From: Taibaiella helva
GTDB lineage: Bacteria; Bacteroidota; Bacteroidia; Chitinophagales; Chitinophagaceae
NCBI RefSeq assembly: GCF_003545695.1
Contig: NZ_QUZZ01000007.1
Coordinates: 62,001-126,000 of the forward strand
Length of the DNA stretch: 64,000 nt
Direction of reading: 5' to 3'
The notes under the pieces were generated by a model. It did no database searches. It was given only the letters and a program-made list of their open reading frames with translations, and was not told the origin of the DNA. Positions within the stretch are counted from its first letter, which is position 1; the number at the start of each line of letters is the position of its first letter. Both the position numbers and the translations under genes were made by a program. Below are positions 8,579 to 17,217 of this stretch, in pieces.

Positions 8579-9565
8579 TCAGGACATGTGAATGATACGG
8601 GTGCCGTCCGTTTCAAAATTGAAGTGGATCTGGCGCAGGTGTTTCAGCGCTTCGATCACCTGCTGCTGGCGTTCCCGGGGAACATAGAAGATAAAGAACC
8701 CGCCTCCGCCGGCACCGAGCAGCTTTCCGCCGATGGCGCCGGCGGAGGTTGCCCTGGTATAGATTTCGTCGAGAAAATCGTTTGAAATAGCTGAAGAAAG
8801 ACTGCGTTTTGCCATCCAGGCCTCATGCATCAGCGATCCGAAAGCATCGAGGTCGCATGCGGGATCGGAAATAATGTTCAGCCCCCTGCCTACCATATCA
8901 TAAATATCTTTCAGCTCGGTATGGATCTTTTTCTCCTGTGTTTTCTCCAGCTGCTCTTTCAGTATGTCGCTGGCAAACCGGTTGATGCCGGTATAAAACA
9001 TCAGCAGGTTATCCTGCAGCGCTTTCTTGCGTTCCGGGGCAATGATTACCGGGTTGACCAGCAGGCGATCGGCATTGAAGAACATCTGGTTCAGGCTGCC
9101 ATGGGCGGCAGCCATCTGGTCCTGCACGCCAACCCTTTCCTTAAGAATATCCCTTTCGATGTGGATCGCTTCGAGGGCGAGACGTTCCTTGCTCACCATC
9201 TGACCCAGCAAGCCATAGCAGGCATGTAGCATACCTACTGTAAAGCTGCTGCTGCTGCCCAGCCCGGTACGGGCCGGCAGATCGCTCATGATATTGACCT
9301 CAAGGCCATGGTCGATCTTAAGATATTTGATGACTTCTCTTACTACCGGATGCTCTATCTCCTCAACATCATGGCATAGCTCCAGCTTACGGTAGGCGAT
9401 CCGGTATTTATGGTCCAGCAGGCCTTCTATTTTGTTCACCGTTACATAGACATATTTGTCGATGCTGGTGCTGAGTACACTGCCGCCAAACTCCCTGAAA
9501 TAGTCCGGATAATCCGTGCCGCCGCCAAAAAAACTGACCCTAACAGGTGTTTTTGAAATCACCAT
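8579..9565 (-). CDS. GHMP-family sugar kinase (heptose-7-phosphate kinase-like)
   Basis: A 328-residue cytoplasmic ATP-dependent small-molecule kinase. It has the three GHMP motifs: N-terminal TPVRVSFFGGGTDYPDYF, the ATP-loop DLPARTGLGSSSSFTVGML at about 97-115, and the C-terminal GGKLLGAGGGGFFIFY at about 280-295. This pattern matches D-glycero-D-manno-heptose 7-phosphate kinase (HddA) and related GDP-heptose or fucose kinases, so a role in LPS core or S-layer glycan precursor supply is likely, but no other heptose genes are adjacent. It is transcribed alone, convergent with terC. Exact sugar substrate is uncertain. Confidence 0.88.
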   Translation of the reverse strand: MVISKTPVRVSFFGGGTDYPDYFREFGGSVLSTSIDKYVYVTVNKIEGLLDHKYRIAYRKLELCHDVEEIEHPVVREVIKYLKIDHGLEVNIMSDLPARTGLGSSSSFTVGMLHACYGLLGQMVSKERLALEAIHIERDILKERVGVQDQMAAAHGSLNQMFFNADRLLVNPVIIAPERKKALQDNLLMFYTGINRFASDILKEQLEKTQEKKIHTELKDIYDMVGRGLNIISDPACDLDAFGSLMHEAWMAKRSLSSAISNDFLDEIYTRATSAGAIGGKLLGAGGGGFFIFYVPRERQQQVIEALKHLRQIHFNFETDGTRIIHMS

Positions 9566-9750
9566 AGAAAATAATATTACGCTTGAGATAAATATAATGG
9601 AGAGAGCCAGGCCTGGTTAAAGCCTGTACCCGCTTTGCCGAAGCGCTGCAATAATAGGAAAATTTACGGGTATACGCAACAGACATCAGGTCTGGCGGTA
9701 GTGGTCGTCATCCTTGTCGTACCTTTATCCTGCACTATCGCTTCCCTATT

Positions 9751-10815
9751 ATGAAATGGTTGAATGAACTGACCCGGTTGTTCCAAACGGATTATCCTAT
9801 TGTCCAGGCCCCCATGCTGGGTGTGACGACGCCCGCAATGGTAGCTGCAGCTGCTGATAGCGGCTGCCTGGGCTCCCTGGCCGTAGGCGGCTTGTCGCCG
9901 CAAAGGACAGCAGAGCTGATCCGCAGCACCAGGACGCTGACAGCCAGGCCTTTTGCTGTCAATCTCTTTGTATATGAGATACCTCCGGCAACAGAAGCGA
10001 CAGAAGCTGCGAAGATGCGGACCTGGCTGCGCCATCTTGCTGCGGAGCATGGCCTGGCCTACGACGATAAGCCGGTATCGGCCTTTACGCATTACAGCTA
10101 CAGGGAACAGCTGCCTGTGCTAGCTGCTGAAGGGATCACACAGGTGAGCTTTACGTTCGGTATGATGGATGACGAGGCGCTTGACTTTTGCCGGAAGCAG
10201 GGAATGGTGCTTACCGGTACCGCAACCTCTGTAGCGGAAGCGCAGGCCCTGGAAGCAAAAGGTGTAGCTGTCATTGTCGCGCAGGGTATCGAAGCCGGCG
10301 GACACCGGGGCGCTTTCCTTGAGCCGGAGCGGCTGCCGGAGGTCGGGAGCTTTGCGCTGATCCCGCAGATCGCGGATGCTGTGCGCTGTCCGGTAATCGC
10401 AGCAGGTGGTATTAAAGACGGGCGTACTTTGCGGGCAGCCATGATGCTCGGCGCTGCCGGCTTCCAGATCGGGTCGGCGCTCGTTGCCAGCGACGAAAGC
10501 CTTGCTGTACCGGCTTACAAGCAGACGCTGCAAGCTGCAAAGGACACCGATAGCTGCCTTACCCGCGCCTTCTCGGGCCGTTGGGCGAGGGGCCTTCGCA
10601 ATACATTTATGGAACAGCTGGACCAGGCCGGGTTAACTGTGCCTGCTTATCCCTATCAGAACAGCCTGACTACGGCATTCCGTGCGGCAGCGCAGCAAAA
10701 GGACGATGCGCGCTGGTTCAACTTGTGGGCCGGTCAATCGGCCGGAGGAGCGGAGCTGCTGCCTGTATCGGTAATCCTGCAGCGGATCATAAAGGAAGCG
10801 GAAGCCTTGGCTTAA
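9751..10815 (+). CDS. Nitronate monooxygenase-type flavoprotein
   Basis: A 354-residue TIM-barrel FMN enzyme. N-terminal PIVQAPMLGVTTPAMVAAAADSG is the family start, and the FMN phosphate site is visible as GIEAGGHRG (about 172-180), PVIAAGGIKDGRTLRAAMMLGA (about 214-235) and GFQIGSALVASDES. Nitronate monooxygenases oxidise alkyl nitronates such as propionate-3-nitronate to the aldehyde and nitrite; many bacterial members are general detoxifying flavoproteins whose true substrate is unknown. The gene is alone, divergent from the GHMP kinase with a 185-base intergenic space, so it is probably a single transcription unit. Confidence 0.9.
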   Translation: MKWLNELTRLFQTDYPIVQAPMLGVTTPAMVAAAADSGCLGSLAVGGLSPQRTAELIRSTRTLTARPFAVNLFVYEIPPATEATEAAKMRTWLRHLAAEHGLAYDDKPVSAFTHYSYREQLPVLAAEGITQVSFTFGMMDDEALDFCRKQGMVLTGTATSVAEAQALEAKGVAVIVAQGIEAGGHRGAFLEPERLPEVGSFALIPQIADAVRCPVIAAGGIKDGRTLRAAMMLGAAGFQIGSALVASDESLAVPAYKQTLQAAKDTDSCLTRAFSGRWARGLRNTFMEQLDQAGLTVPAYPYQNSLTTAFRAAAQQKDDARWFNLWAGQSAGGAELLPVSVILQRIIKEAEALA

Positions 10816-10870
10816 AGCGGTGCCGCAAACGAAACAGCAATCATGGTGAAAGGATTTCTGATGGCTGTTT

Positions 10871-11128
10871 TCAGGATGCGGGTAAGAGGCGGAATAATTT
10901 TTTGATCGTATAATGTACCAGCACCGCCGTATTACGGGCGTCGAGCTTCAGCATCAGGTTCTGGCGGTGCTTGTCGACAGTACGCGTGCTGACGAACAGC
11001 AGGGCGGCGATCTCACAATTGGTATACCCGTCGATGATCAGTCTTAATACTTCTTTTTCCCGGGTTGTGAGCCTGCTCCAGGCTTTTTCGGGACCTATAG
11101 TCGGTAAGAAATCCGGTAGCTTCATCAT
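10871..11128 (-). CDS. Orphan LuxR-type HTH protein
   Basis: An 85-residue protein that is almost nothing but a LuxR/GerE DNA-binding domain: LTTREKEVLRLIIDGYTNCEIAALLFVSTRTVDKHRQNLMLKLDARNT covers residues about 20-66 with the typical recognition helix (STRTVDKHRQNL). There is no receiver or sensor domain, and the upstream frame does not extend into one. It may be a small stand-alone regulator or the remnant of a NarL-type response regulator. It converges on the nitronate monooxygenase gene and is divergent from the LytS-type kinase gene. Confidence 0.8.
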   Translation of the reverse strand: MMKLPDFLPTIGPEKAWSRLTTREKEVLRLIIDGYTNCEIAALLFVSTRTVDKHRQNLMLKLDARNTAVLVHYTIKKLFRLLPAS

Positions 11129-11383
11129 ACATTTCCGTTTTAAGATGGGTGATTTACCTGTTTCCCGTACTCAAATGTACCGGCTGATCTGCTGCCCGGC
11201 AGGATGAGTTGTGTGAAATGCGGTTTTGTCGGGTTGAATGGCGGATATATTGAGTAAAGTGCCCGGCTTCATCCTCCCGGGCAACGGATACCGCTCACAG
11301 GGTCTAACCTGCTGTTCAGGGCCCTGTTCCTGCACTCCGCGTATTGGCGTGCCCAGCTCCGTGTATATTTCCTAATTTCAGGT

Positions 11384-14300
11384 GTGCGATCGTTCCCTGC
11401 GAAAATATATTGCGCTTTTGTGCTGCTGCTTTGCTGCCGGGCTATCCATCCCGGCAATGTGGCGGCGCAGGCTTTCCCAGGTCTGAAATTCAGCCATCTT
11501 ACAGTTAAGGATGGGCTGAGCACCAATGCGGTGTCCTGCATCTTCGAAGACAGCAGAGGTATTATCTGGGTCGGTACCAGCCAGGGGCTGAATCGCTACG
11601 ACGGAGCAGGCTTCAGGGCATACCGCTACGATGAGGAGGAAGAGCGATGGCCCGGCAGCCAGGTGATCGGCAGCATTGCGGAAGACCGGGAGCATTTCCT
11701 TTGGCTCGGCACCCAGGCCGGGCTTTACCGGTTTGATCCCCGGAGCGGCAGGCGCAGGGTCTTCCGCCATGATCCGGCCAATGCCAGCAGCCTGGCGGAT
11801 AACGAGCGTTGCCGGCCCTTTATCGATAGCAAAGGCAGGCTATGGCTGGCCACTGGCGCGGGTATTCAGCAGTTCGATTACCAGCACAACCGTTTTATCA
11901 ATTATCGCGTCAATGGCATGCAGCCACCAGTATTGCCCCGGCTCCGCAATGCCTTCAACCTGGTGAGGGAAGATGATCGTCATCAGCTTTGGGCGCTCGG
12001 CTATTCGGGTTTGTACCGTATCGACGAAGCGAAGCAGGCGCTTCTGCCTTATGGCCAGTCGGGTACCTGCGACCATAATGCATTCTGCCAGGTGGACGCA
12101 AGCCGGATTTATATCGGTTGCTTTGATCATGGCCTGGCCGTTTTTGATCCCCTGCAAGGGCAATACCGGTCATCGTCTGTCCTTTTTGCTAACACGGCTA
12201 TGATTGTATACGATCTCGTCCACTGGAGAGACAACAGTGGTACAGGCTGGCTCTGCATGGCAACCAGCAGCGGTCTTATCCTGAAAGATATTCAGAGTAC
12301 CGCGGTCAAAACCTATACCTTCGATCGCGACGATCCGGCTTCTTTTCCGGCCTTTGCCGTTTACGGGTTTCTGCGTGACCGGCAGAACCGGCTATGGCTG
12401 GCTACAGACAACGGTATCGCCATCGTCGATCCATACCAGCAATATTTTGATAACCTCCGGCTGTATTTGCAGGCCGGTAACAGCAATCCCAGGGATTTCG
12501 GCCTGCCCAATAATATCCTGCAGACAGAAGGCCGCATTTACCTGACCAGCGCACCGGGCAAGGGGATCTATGAGCTCGGCGAAGACTGGCAGCTGCGCCG
12601 CCATATCGCCGCCATACCGCCGGGCAGCAGCCTCCCGGGCAGCAATGCCATCAACAGCATCTTTAAAGATAGCACCGGCAATTTCTGGTACAGCACCGAC
12701 GCCGGCCTCATACGGCAGCATGCCGGTCGTTACCGCCGTATCCTGCCGTCGGGCAGGGATACCACCAAACGGGAGACCAGCGTGGTCTCCAAGATCTATC
12801 GCCGGACGGACGGTCTTTTCTGGATCAGGGCCCGTAGCAATGGCCTTTATTTGTTCGACCCGGTAAAAGAGCAATTTATACGTCAGTACAAACCCGACAG
12901 CGAGGGCATCGATGGCCCGGTTTATTCCTGTTTGCTCGAGCCGGACGACAGGTTTTGGGTGGGCAGTACCGGGGGCATCAGCTTATACGATCCTGCTGCA
13001 GACCGTTTCCGGAAATTGCCGGTGCTGGACGAAGGCGGCCGGCCGGCCGCAGTGCGCTGGGTTACCGATATCACAAAGGATAAGGCGGGCCGCATATGGG
13101 CGGCTTCCGCTTCGGGGTTGATCCGGATCGATCCGGATCAACAAAAAGGCTTCCTGATCGGCATCCGCTCAGGCTTGCCGGAGCAAAACCTGAAAAGAAT
13201 ACTGGCCGATACGGCCGGCTATCTCTGGATGCCTTCCCAGCATGGCATTATCCGTTACGATGGCAGGAAGAAGTTCAGCTATTTTGATATCAACGACGGG
13301 TTGCCCTACCAGTATGAAGACTATGGCTTCTTTGAAGCAGATGGAGCGGGGAACTTTCTGCTGGGCTTTCAGGGTATCGTTACCCGCTTCAGCCCTTACC
13401 ATGTAAAGACCAACGACGTCGTGCCGCAGGTGGTGGTGCTGGATGTCGAAGCCGATGGTAAGCCTGTCGTACCGGCCGATGCTGCCGGCGATGCGATACA
13501 AGTGCCGCCGGGCACAGGTTTGGTCCATATCCATTTTGCGCTGACCAATTATACTTCCCCGCAGGAGCATAAGTATTACTACCGGTTGGGGACAACCGAC
13601 AGGGAATGGCAGCAGGTCAGCAACGGGGATATCGACCTGGGAAGCCTGGCCAAAGGGGAATACACGCTCCAGCTTCGCGGTAGCAACAACGACGGTGTCT
13701 TTAGCGAAAAGAAACAGCTTTATCTTAAAGTTTTGCCCTATTGGTACGAGACCCTGCTTTTCCGGCTATCTGTATTGTCGGGCGCAATATTGATACTCTT
13801 CCTGCTGCTGCGGACCCGGATCGCCAACATCCGCAAAGAAGCAGCCTATCGCCAGAAGCTGGCGGAAACCGAAATGCAGCTGATGCGCTCGCGCATGAAC
13901 CCGCATTTTATTTTCAATTGCCTCAACTCGATCAAGCTGTACGCTGCAGAGAATAATGGCCGCGCTGCAATCCTGTATCTCGATAAATTTTCCCGCCTGA
14001 TGCGCCTGGTGCTGGAGAACTCCAAAAGGGACTGCGTGGAGCTTGCCCGGGAGCTGGAGGCGCTGCGCCTTTACCTGGAAATCGAATGTATCCGGTTCAA
14101 GGAAAAGCTGCGCTACGAAATCGGGATAGATGACAATGTAGATATGGAATACCTGGAAGTGCCGCCTATGCTGATACAGCCCTACGTAGAAAACGCGATC
14201 TGGCATGGGCTCATGCATAAGGAAGCCGGAGGGAAGGTAACGATAGCGCTTTCTTTCGATGCACAGGATAGCATGCTTACGGTAGTGATTAAAGACGACG

Positions 14301-14503
14301 GCATAGGCCGGGAGAAAGCGATGGCGCTGAAGAGCAAATCAGCGGCGCACAAATCGATGGGGATGGACATTACTAACGATCGTATCGCCCTCATCAATGA
14401 CCGCTATCGTACCCATGCTTCCGTAACAGTCACAGACCACTACACATCCGGGGGAACGCCGTCGGGAACAGAGGTGCGGCTGCGGATACCGGTAATAGGG
14501 TAG
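11384..14503 (+). CDS. Propeller-sensor histidine kinase (LytS/YehU type)
   Basis: A 1039-residue membrane kinase. GTG 11384 is the only in-frame start before a good signal peptide (hydrophobic AFVLLLCCRA, cleavage near AAQA). The periplasmic part is built of two-component-regulator propeller repeats (SCIFEDSRGIIWVGTSQGLNRYD and many similar xxxGxxWxGTxxGL units) to about residue 660, then a Y_Y_Y domain (about 709-785), one membrane helix (about 789-810) and a His_kinase domain with RMNPHFIFNCLNSIK (His841) and an ATPase block YVENAIWHGL / DDGIGREKA. Such hybrids sense extracellular compounds, often glycans, in Bacteroidota. The partner LytTR regulator follows. Confidence 0.94.
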   Translation: MRSFPAKIYCAFVLLLCCRAIHPGNVAAQAFPGLKFSHLTVKDGLSTNAVSCIFEDSRGIIWVGTSQGLNRYDGAGFRAYRYDEEEERWPGSQVIGSIAEDREHFLWLGTQAGLYRFDPRSGRRRVFRHDPANASSLADNERCRPFIDSKGRLWLATGAGIQQFDYQHNRFINYRVNGMQPPVLPRLRNAFNLVREDDRHQLWALGYSGLYRIDEAKQALLPYGQSGTCDHNAFCQVDASRIYIGCFDHGLAVFDPLQGQYRSSSVLFANTAMIVYDLVHWRDNSGTGWLCMATSSGLILKDIQSTAVKTYTFDRDDPASFPAFAVYGFLRDRQNRLWLATDNGIAIVDPYQQYFDNLRLYLQAGNSNPRDFGLPNNILQTEGRIYLTSAPGKGIYELGEDWQLRRHIAAIPPGSSLPGSNAINSIFKDSTGNFWYSTDAGLIRQHAGRYRRILPSGRDTTKRETSVVSKIYRRTDGLFWIRARSNGLYLFDPVKEQFIRQYKPDSEGIDGPVYSCLLEPDDRFWVGSTGGISLYDPAADRFRKLPVLDEGGRPAAVRWVTDITKDKAGRIWAASASGLIRIDPDQQKGFLIGIRSGLPEQNLKRILADTAGYLWMPSQHGIIRYDGRKKFSYFDINDGLPYQYEDYGFFEADGAGNFLLGFQGIVTRFSPYHVKTNDVVPQVVVLDVEADGKPVVPADAAGDAIQVPPGTGLVHIHFALTNYTSPQEHKYYYRLGTTDREWQQVSNGDIDLGSLAKGEYTLQLRGSNNDGVFSEKKQLYLKVLPYWYETLLFRLSVLSGAILILFLLLRTRIANIRKEAAYRQKLAETEMQLMRSRMNPHFIFNCLNSIKLYAAENNGRAAILYLDKFSRLMRLVLENSKRDCVELARELEALRLYLEIECIRFKEKLRYEIGIDDNVDMEYLEVPPMLIQPYVENAIWHGLMHKEAGGKVTIALSFDAQDSMLTVVIKDDGIGREKAMALKSKSAAHKSMGMDITNDRIALINDRYRTHASVTVTDHYTSGGTPSGTEVRLRIPVIG

Positions 14504-14668
14504 CGCTGTCTACACAATATTTCGCTGCTTTCACCAGCCGATACACGCTGCTTACGCAATAGCAAAGCGGTAATGGCTTTTATGGTATTAGATTTGGTAA
14601 CCGTGATCGCAATGCCGTATTGCATTGCGGCTTAACTTTACAGGGCCTCCGGCCCTGTCCGTGTGCAC

Positions 14669-15418
14669 ATGGAACCTATGAACACCATCCGCGCTTTACT
14701 GATCGATGATGAGCCTGACAGCATCCGGCTGATGCAGCTCATGCTGAAAGAGCACTTTCCGGGGATAGCGATTGCCGGCGCTTTTACCAGCAGTGCCAGA
14801 GCACTGGAGCAGTGGAGCATCTTGCAGCCCGACCTGGTATTTCTCGATATAGAAATGCCCGTAATGAACGGCTTCGAGCTGCTGGAAGCCTTGCCGCAGC
14901 TGAATTGCGCGGTCGTTTTTGTTACAGCTTACAATGAATTTGCGATCAAAGCTTTTCGCTTCAATGCCCTGGACTACCTGGTCAAGCCGGTGGCGCTGGA
15001 AGACCTGGCAACGGTAATCGAAAAAGCTACCCGCCAACAGGCGCTGAAGACCGATCAGCTGCAATTGCTCCGCCAGCAGCTGAAAAAAGGACAGATCACT
15101 AAAATTGCGGTGCCGGGGCAAACCGGCATTGTCTTTGTCGACCTCAGGGATATTCTCTATGTGGAAGCCAGCGGCAACTATGCCTGCCTGGTGCTGCCCG
15201 ATAACCGGAAGCTGCTGATCTCGAAAACCCTCAAGGATATCCAGGAGGTGCTGGAAGAGCAGCAGTTCCTGCGCATACATCGTCAATACATCATCAACCT
15301 CAACCAGGTCAAGCATTTTAACCGCAACGAAAGCCTCCTGACGATGATCAACAACGAAGTGCTGCCCGTTTCCCGCAACCAGAAGGAGAATCTCATCAGC
15401 CAGTATGGCTGGTTGTAA
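14669..15418 (+). CDS. LytTR-family response regulator
   Basis: A 249-residue regulator from ATG 14669 (ATG 14678 is equally possible; GTG 14663 less so). Residues 1-120 are a receiver with acidic pocket DDE, phospho-acceptor Asp60 (FLDIEMPVMNGFE), the threonine in FVTAYNE and the lysine in DYLVKPV. Residues about 150-245 are a LytTR DNA-binding domain (VDLRDILYVEASGNYACLVL, LRIHRQYIINL). It is 165 bases downstream of the LytS-type kinase and is its obvious partner. Target genes cannot be read from the sequence. Confidence 0.93.
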   Translation: MEPMNTIRALLIDDEPDSIRLMQLMLKEHFPGIAIAGAFTSSARALEQWSILQPDLVFLDIEMPVMNGFELLEALPQLNCAVVFVTAYNEFAIKAFRFNALDYLVKPVALEDLATVIEKATRQQALKTDQLQLLRQQLKKGQITKIAVPGQTGIVFVDLRDILYVEASGNYACLVLPDNRKLLISKTLKDIQEVLEEQQFLRIHRQYIINLNQVKHFNRNESLLTMINNEVLPVSRNQKENLISQYGWL

Positions 15419-15540
15419 GGTATCCTTGCTGGCGTACGCATCCCTACGTGTGCCTGTAGAAACATGAACGACATCTGTGCAGCCAGGCCGTCGGAATGCA
15501 TAGCAGCATGGACGACGGCTGTATACGGGAGAAGACATAA

Positions 15541-15580
15541 AAAAGACCGAAGCGGGGCTCAGGTGCTTCAGTCTTTTTTT
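15541..15580 (+). terminator. Terminator after the LytTR regulator
   Basis: GACCGAAGC pairs with GCTTCAGTC (one mismatch) over an 11-base loop, followed by seven T residues; A residues on the other side allow weak function in the opposite direction. Confidence 0.75.
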
Positions 15581-15972
15581 ATTTGCGGAGGGGGTAAGAA
15601 GGTATCCAAAGAGGCTCTTGTTCCAGGTAAAAGTTACGGGGGCTGTCGTGTCGTTAACCTGATGTTAGGGCTACCTCTTTGTTGCTTATTGAGATGCCTT
15701 TCTTATGGCAAAGGTAATGGCTGCGATTCTAATAAACTACAGGTAAAAACCAGTAAAAATTACAGGCTCTTTCAATGCGGAGCCGCTATGGTAAAGGCTT
15801 TTCGTCGATGTAGCCGCAGCCAGTTGCCGTCATTTCACATGATGGGCCGAACCGGCATCTGCCGGTAAATGTCACAGTAGCACGCCGCAACGATTTTTTT
15901 ACACGGTTTGGTAATATATTTGTCAGGAAAAATGCGCCGTCCCCGGTTCCTTCCGGGCGGTCCCCTTCCTTT
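15581..15972. other. Intergenic stretch, no gene seen
   Basis: About 390 bases without a convincing coding region: the open frames here have atypical composition and no recognisable protein. The only signal is TATATTTG at 15915-15922, a fit to the TAnnTTTG -7 box, 50 bases before the HD-Pycsar gene. Confidence 0.5.
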
Positions 15973-17205
15973 ATGGACTATAAAGAGCTGAATTTTAAAA
16001 CGGAAGCTTTCATCCGGAACTTTTATGCTGCTGCACACAGCGAAAGGCTTGTCTATCATAACCAGCAGCACACCGAAAGAGTGGTCGCCGCGGCCCGCCA
16101 GATCGCCGATCATTACCAGCTCAGCGACCAGGACTATTTTACCGTAGTGACCGCCGCCTGGTTTCACGATATCGGCTATTTTGAGGATCCTGTGCACCAC
16201 GAAGCCATCGGGAAGGGAAAAGCGGAGCAGTTCCTGGTACAAAATGAGGTTCCTGAGGCGGTGATCACAGCCGTAGGCAATTGCATTATGGCCACCCGCA
16301 TGCCCCAATCCCCTGTGACCCTGCCCGAGCAGATCGTCTGTGACGCCGACCTGTTCCATTTTGGTACCGATGACTTCCAGGACAACAATAAGCTGCTGCG
16401 CAAAGAAGCGGAGCTGTTAAAAGGGATCAAGATCGGGAAAGAGATCTGGCGCGAAAACACCATTCGCCTGCTGGAGGGACACCAGTACCACACGGACTAT
16501 TGCCGCATGCTGCTGGATGATAAAAAGGCAAAAAACCTGGAACAGCTGAAACGGAAAGCAGAAGAAGCGGCCGCTGCAGCCACCGCCGCGCCGGTAACGA
16601 GCGGAGAGCCTGCCGCAGCCGCAGAAATGGCTGCCGCCACAGCGCCTGCGGGCAAGAAAGACAAAAACCGACCCGATAGGGGTATCGAGACCATGTTCCG
16701 TACCACCTCGGGCAACAATCAGCGCCTCAGCGATATGGCCGATAATAAGGCGCACATCATGATCACAGTCAATTCCATTATCCTTTCGGCTGTGATCAGC
16801 CTTTTGCTGGGTAAAATACCCAAGCAGGAATACCTGGCCATACCCACCTACCTGATCCTGGCGGTCAGTGTATCGGCCATCATCTTTGCCATTCTTGCGA
16901 CGCGCCCCTCCCTGCCCAGCGGTATCTTCACCAGCCGGGATGTGGAGGAGAAAAAAGTAAACCTGCTGTTCTTCGGTAATTTCTACAAAATGGACCTGGA
17001 CGAGTATGCATCAGGCATGTGGAAGGTAATGGCCGACCGGGAATTCCTTTACGGCTCGCTCATCAAAGATGTGTATTCCCAGGGCGTGGTGTTGGGTCGT
17101 AAGTACCGGTTGCTGCGCATTTCCTACAGTATCTTTATGTTTGGCCTCATCCTGGCTGTAATCGCCTTTATCATCGCTTCGGCGATACACGCGCAGTCGC
17201 TTTAA
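15973..17205 (+). CDS. HD-domain hydrolase fused to a Pycsar-type membrane effector
   Basis: A 410-residue two-part protein. Residues 1-185 are an HD phosphohydrolase (YHNQQHTERV with His29/His33, WFHDIGY with His65-Asp66, and CDADLFHFG around Asp124). An Ala/Pro/Glu linker (about 190-235) leads to a membrane module of the Pycsar effector type: DNKAHIMITVNSIILS and a second helix (262-280, 291-310), FFGNFYKMDLDEY, and a last helix (383-405). In Pycsar defence, cyclic CMP or UMP opens such membrane proteins; the HD part could degrade a nucleotide signal. No cyclase gene is adjacent. Instead polyphosphate kinase follows after 12 bases. Confidence 0.88.
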   Translation: MDYKELNFKTEAFIRNFYAAAHSERLVYHNQQHTERVVAAARQIADHYQLSDQDYFTVVTAAWFHDIGYFEDPVHHEAIGKGKAEQFLVQNEVPEAVITAVGNCIMATRMPQSPVTLPEQIVCDADLFHFGTDDFQDNNKLLRKEAELLKGIKIGKEIWRENTIRLLEGHQYHTDYCRMLLDDKKAKNLEQLKRKAEEAAAAATAAPVTSGEPAAAAEMAAATAPAGKKDKNRPDRGIETMFRTTSGNNQRLSDMADNKAHIMITVNSIILSAVISLLLGKIPKQEYLAIPTYLILAVSVSAIIFAILATRPSLPSGIFTSRDVEEKKVNLLFFGNFYKMDLDEYASGMWKVMADREFLYGSLIKDVYSQGVVLGRKYRLLRISYSIFMFGLILAVIAFIIASAIHAQSL

Positions 17206-17217
17206 ACCTTATTTATT

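Noticed and set aside
15464-15868. Open frame of 134 codons on the plus strand after the LytTR gene
   Set aside because: It spans the regulator's terminator hairpin and has no protein-like pattern or recognisable family.
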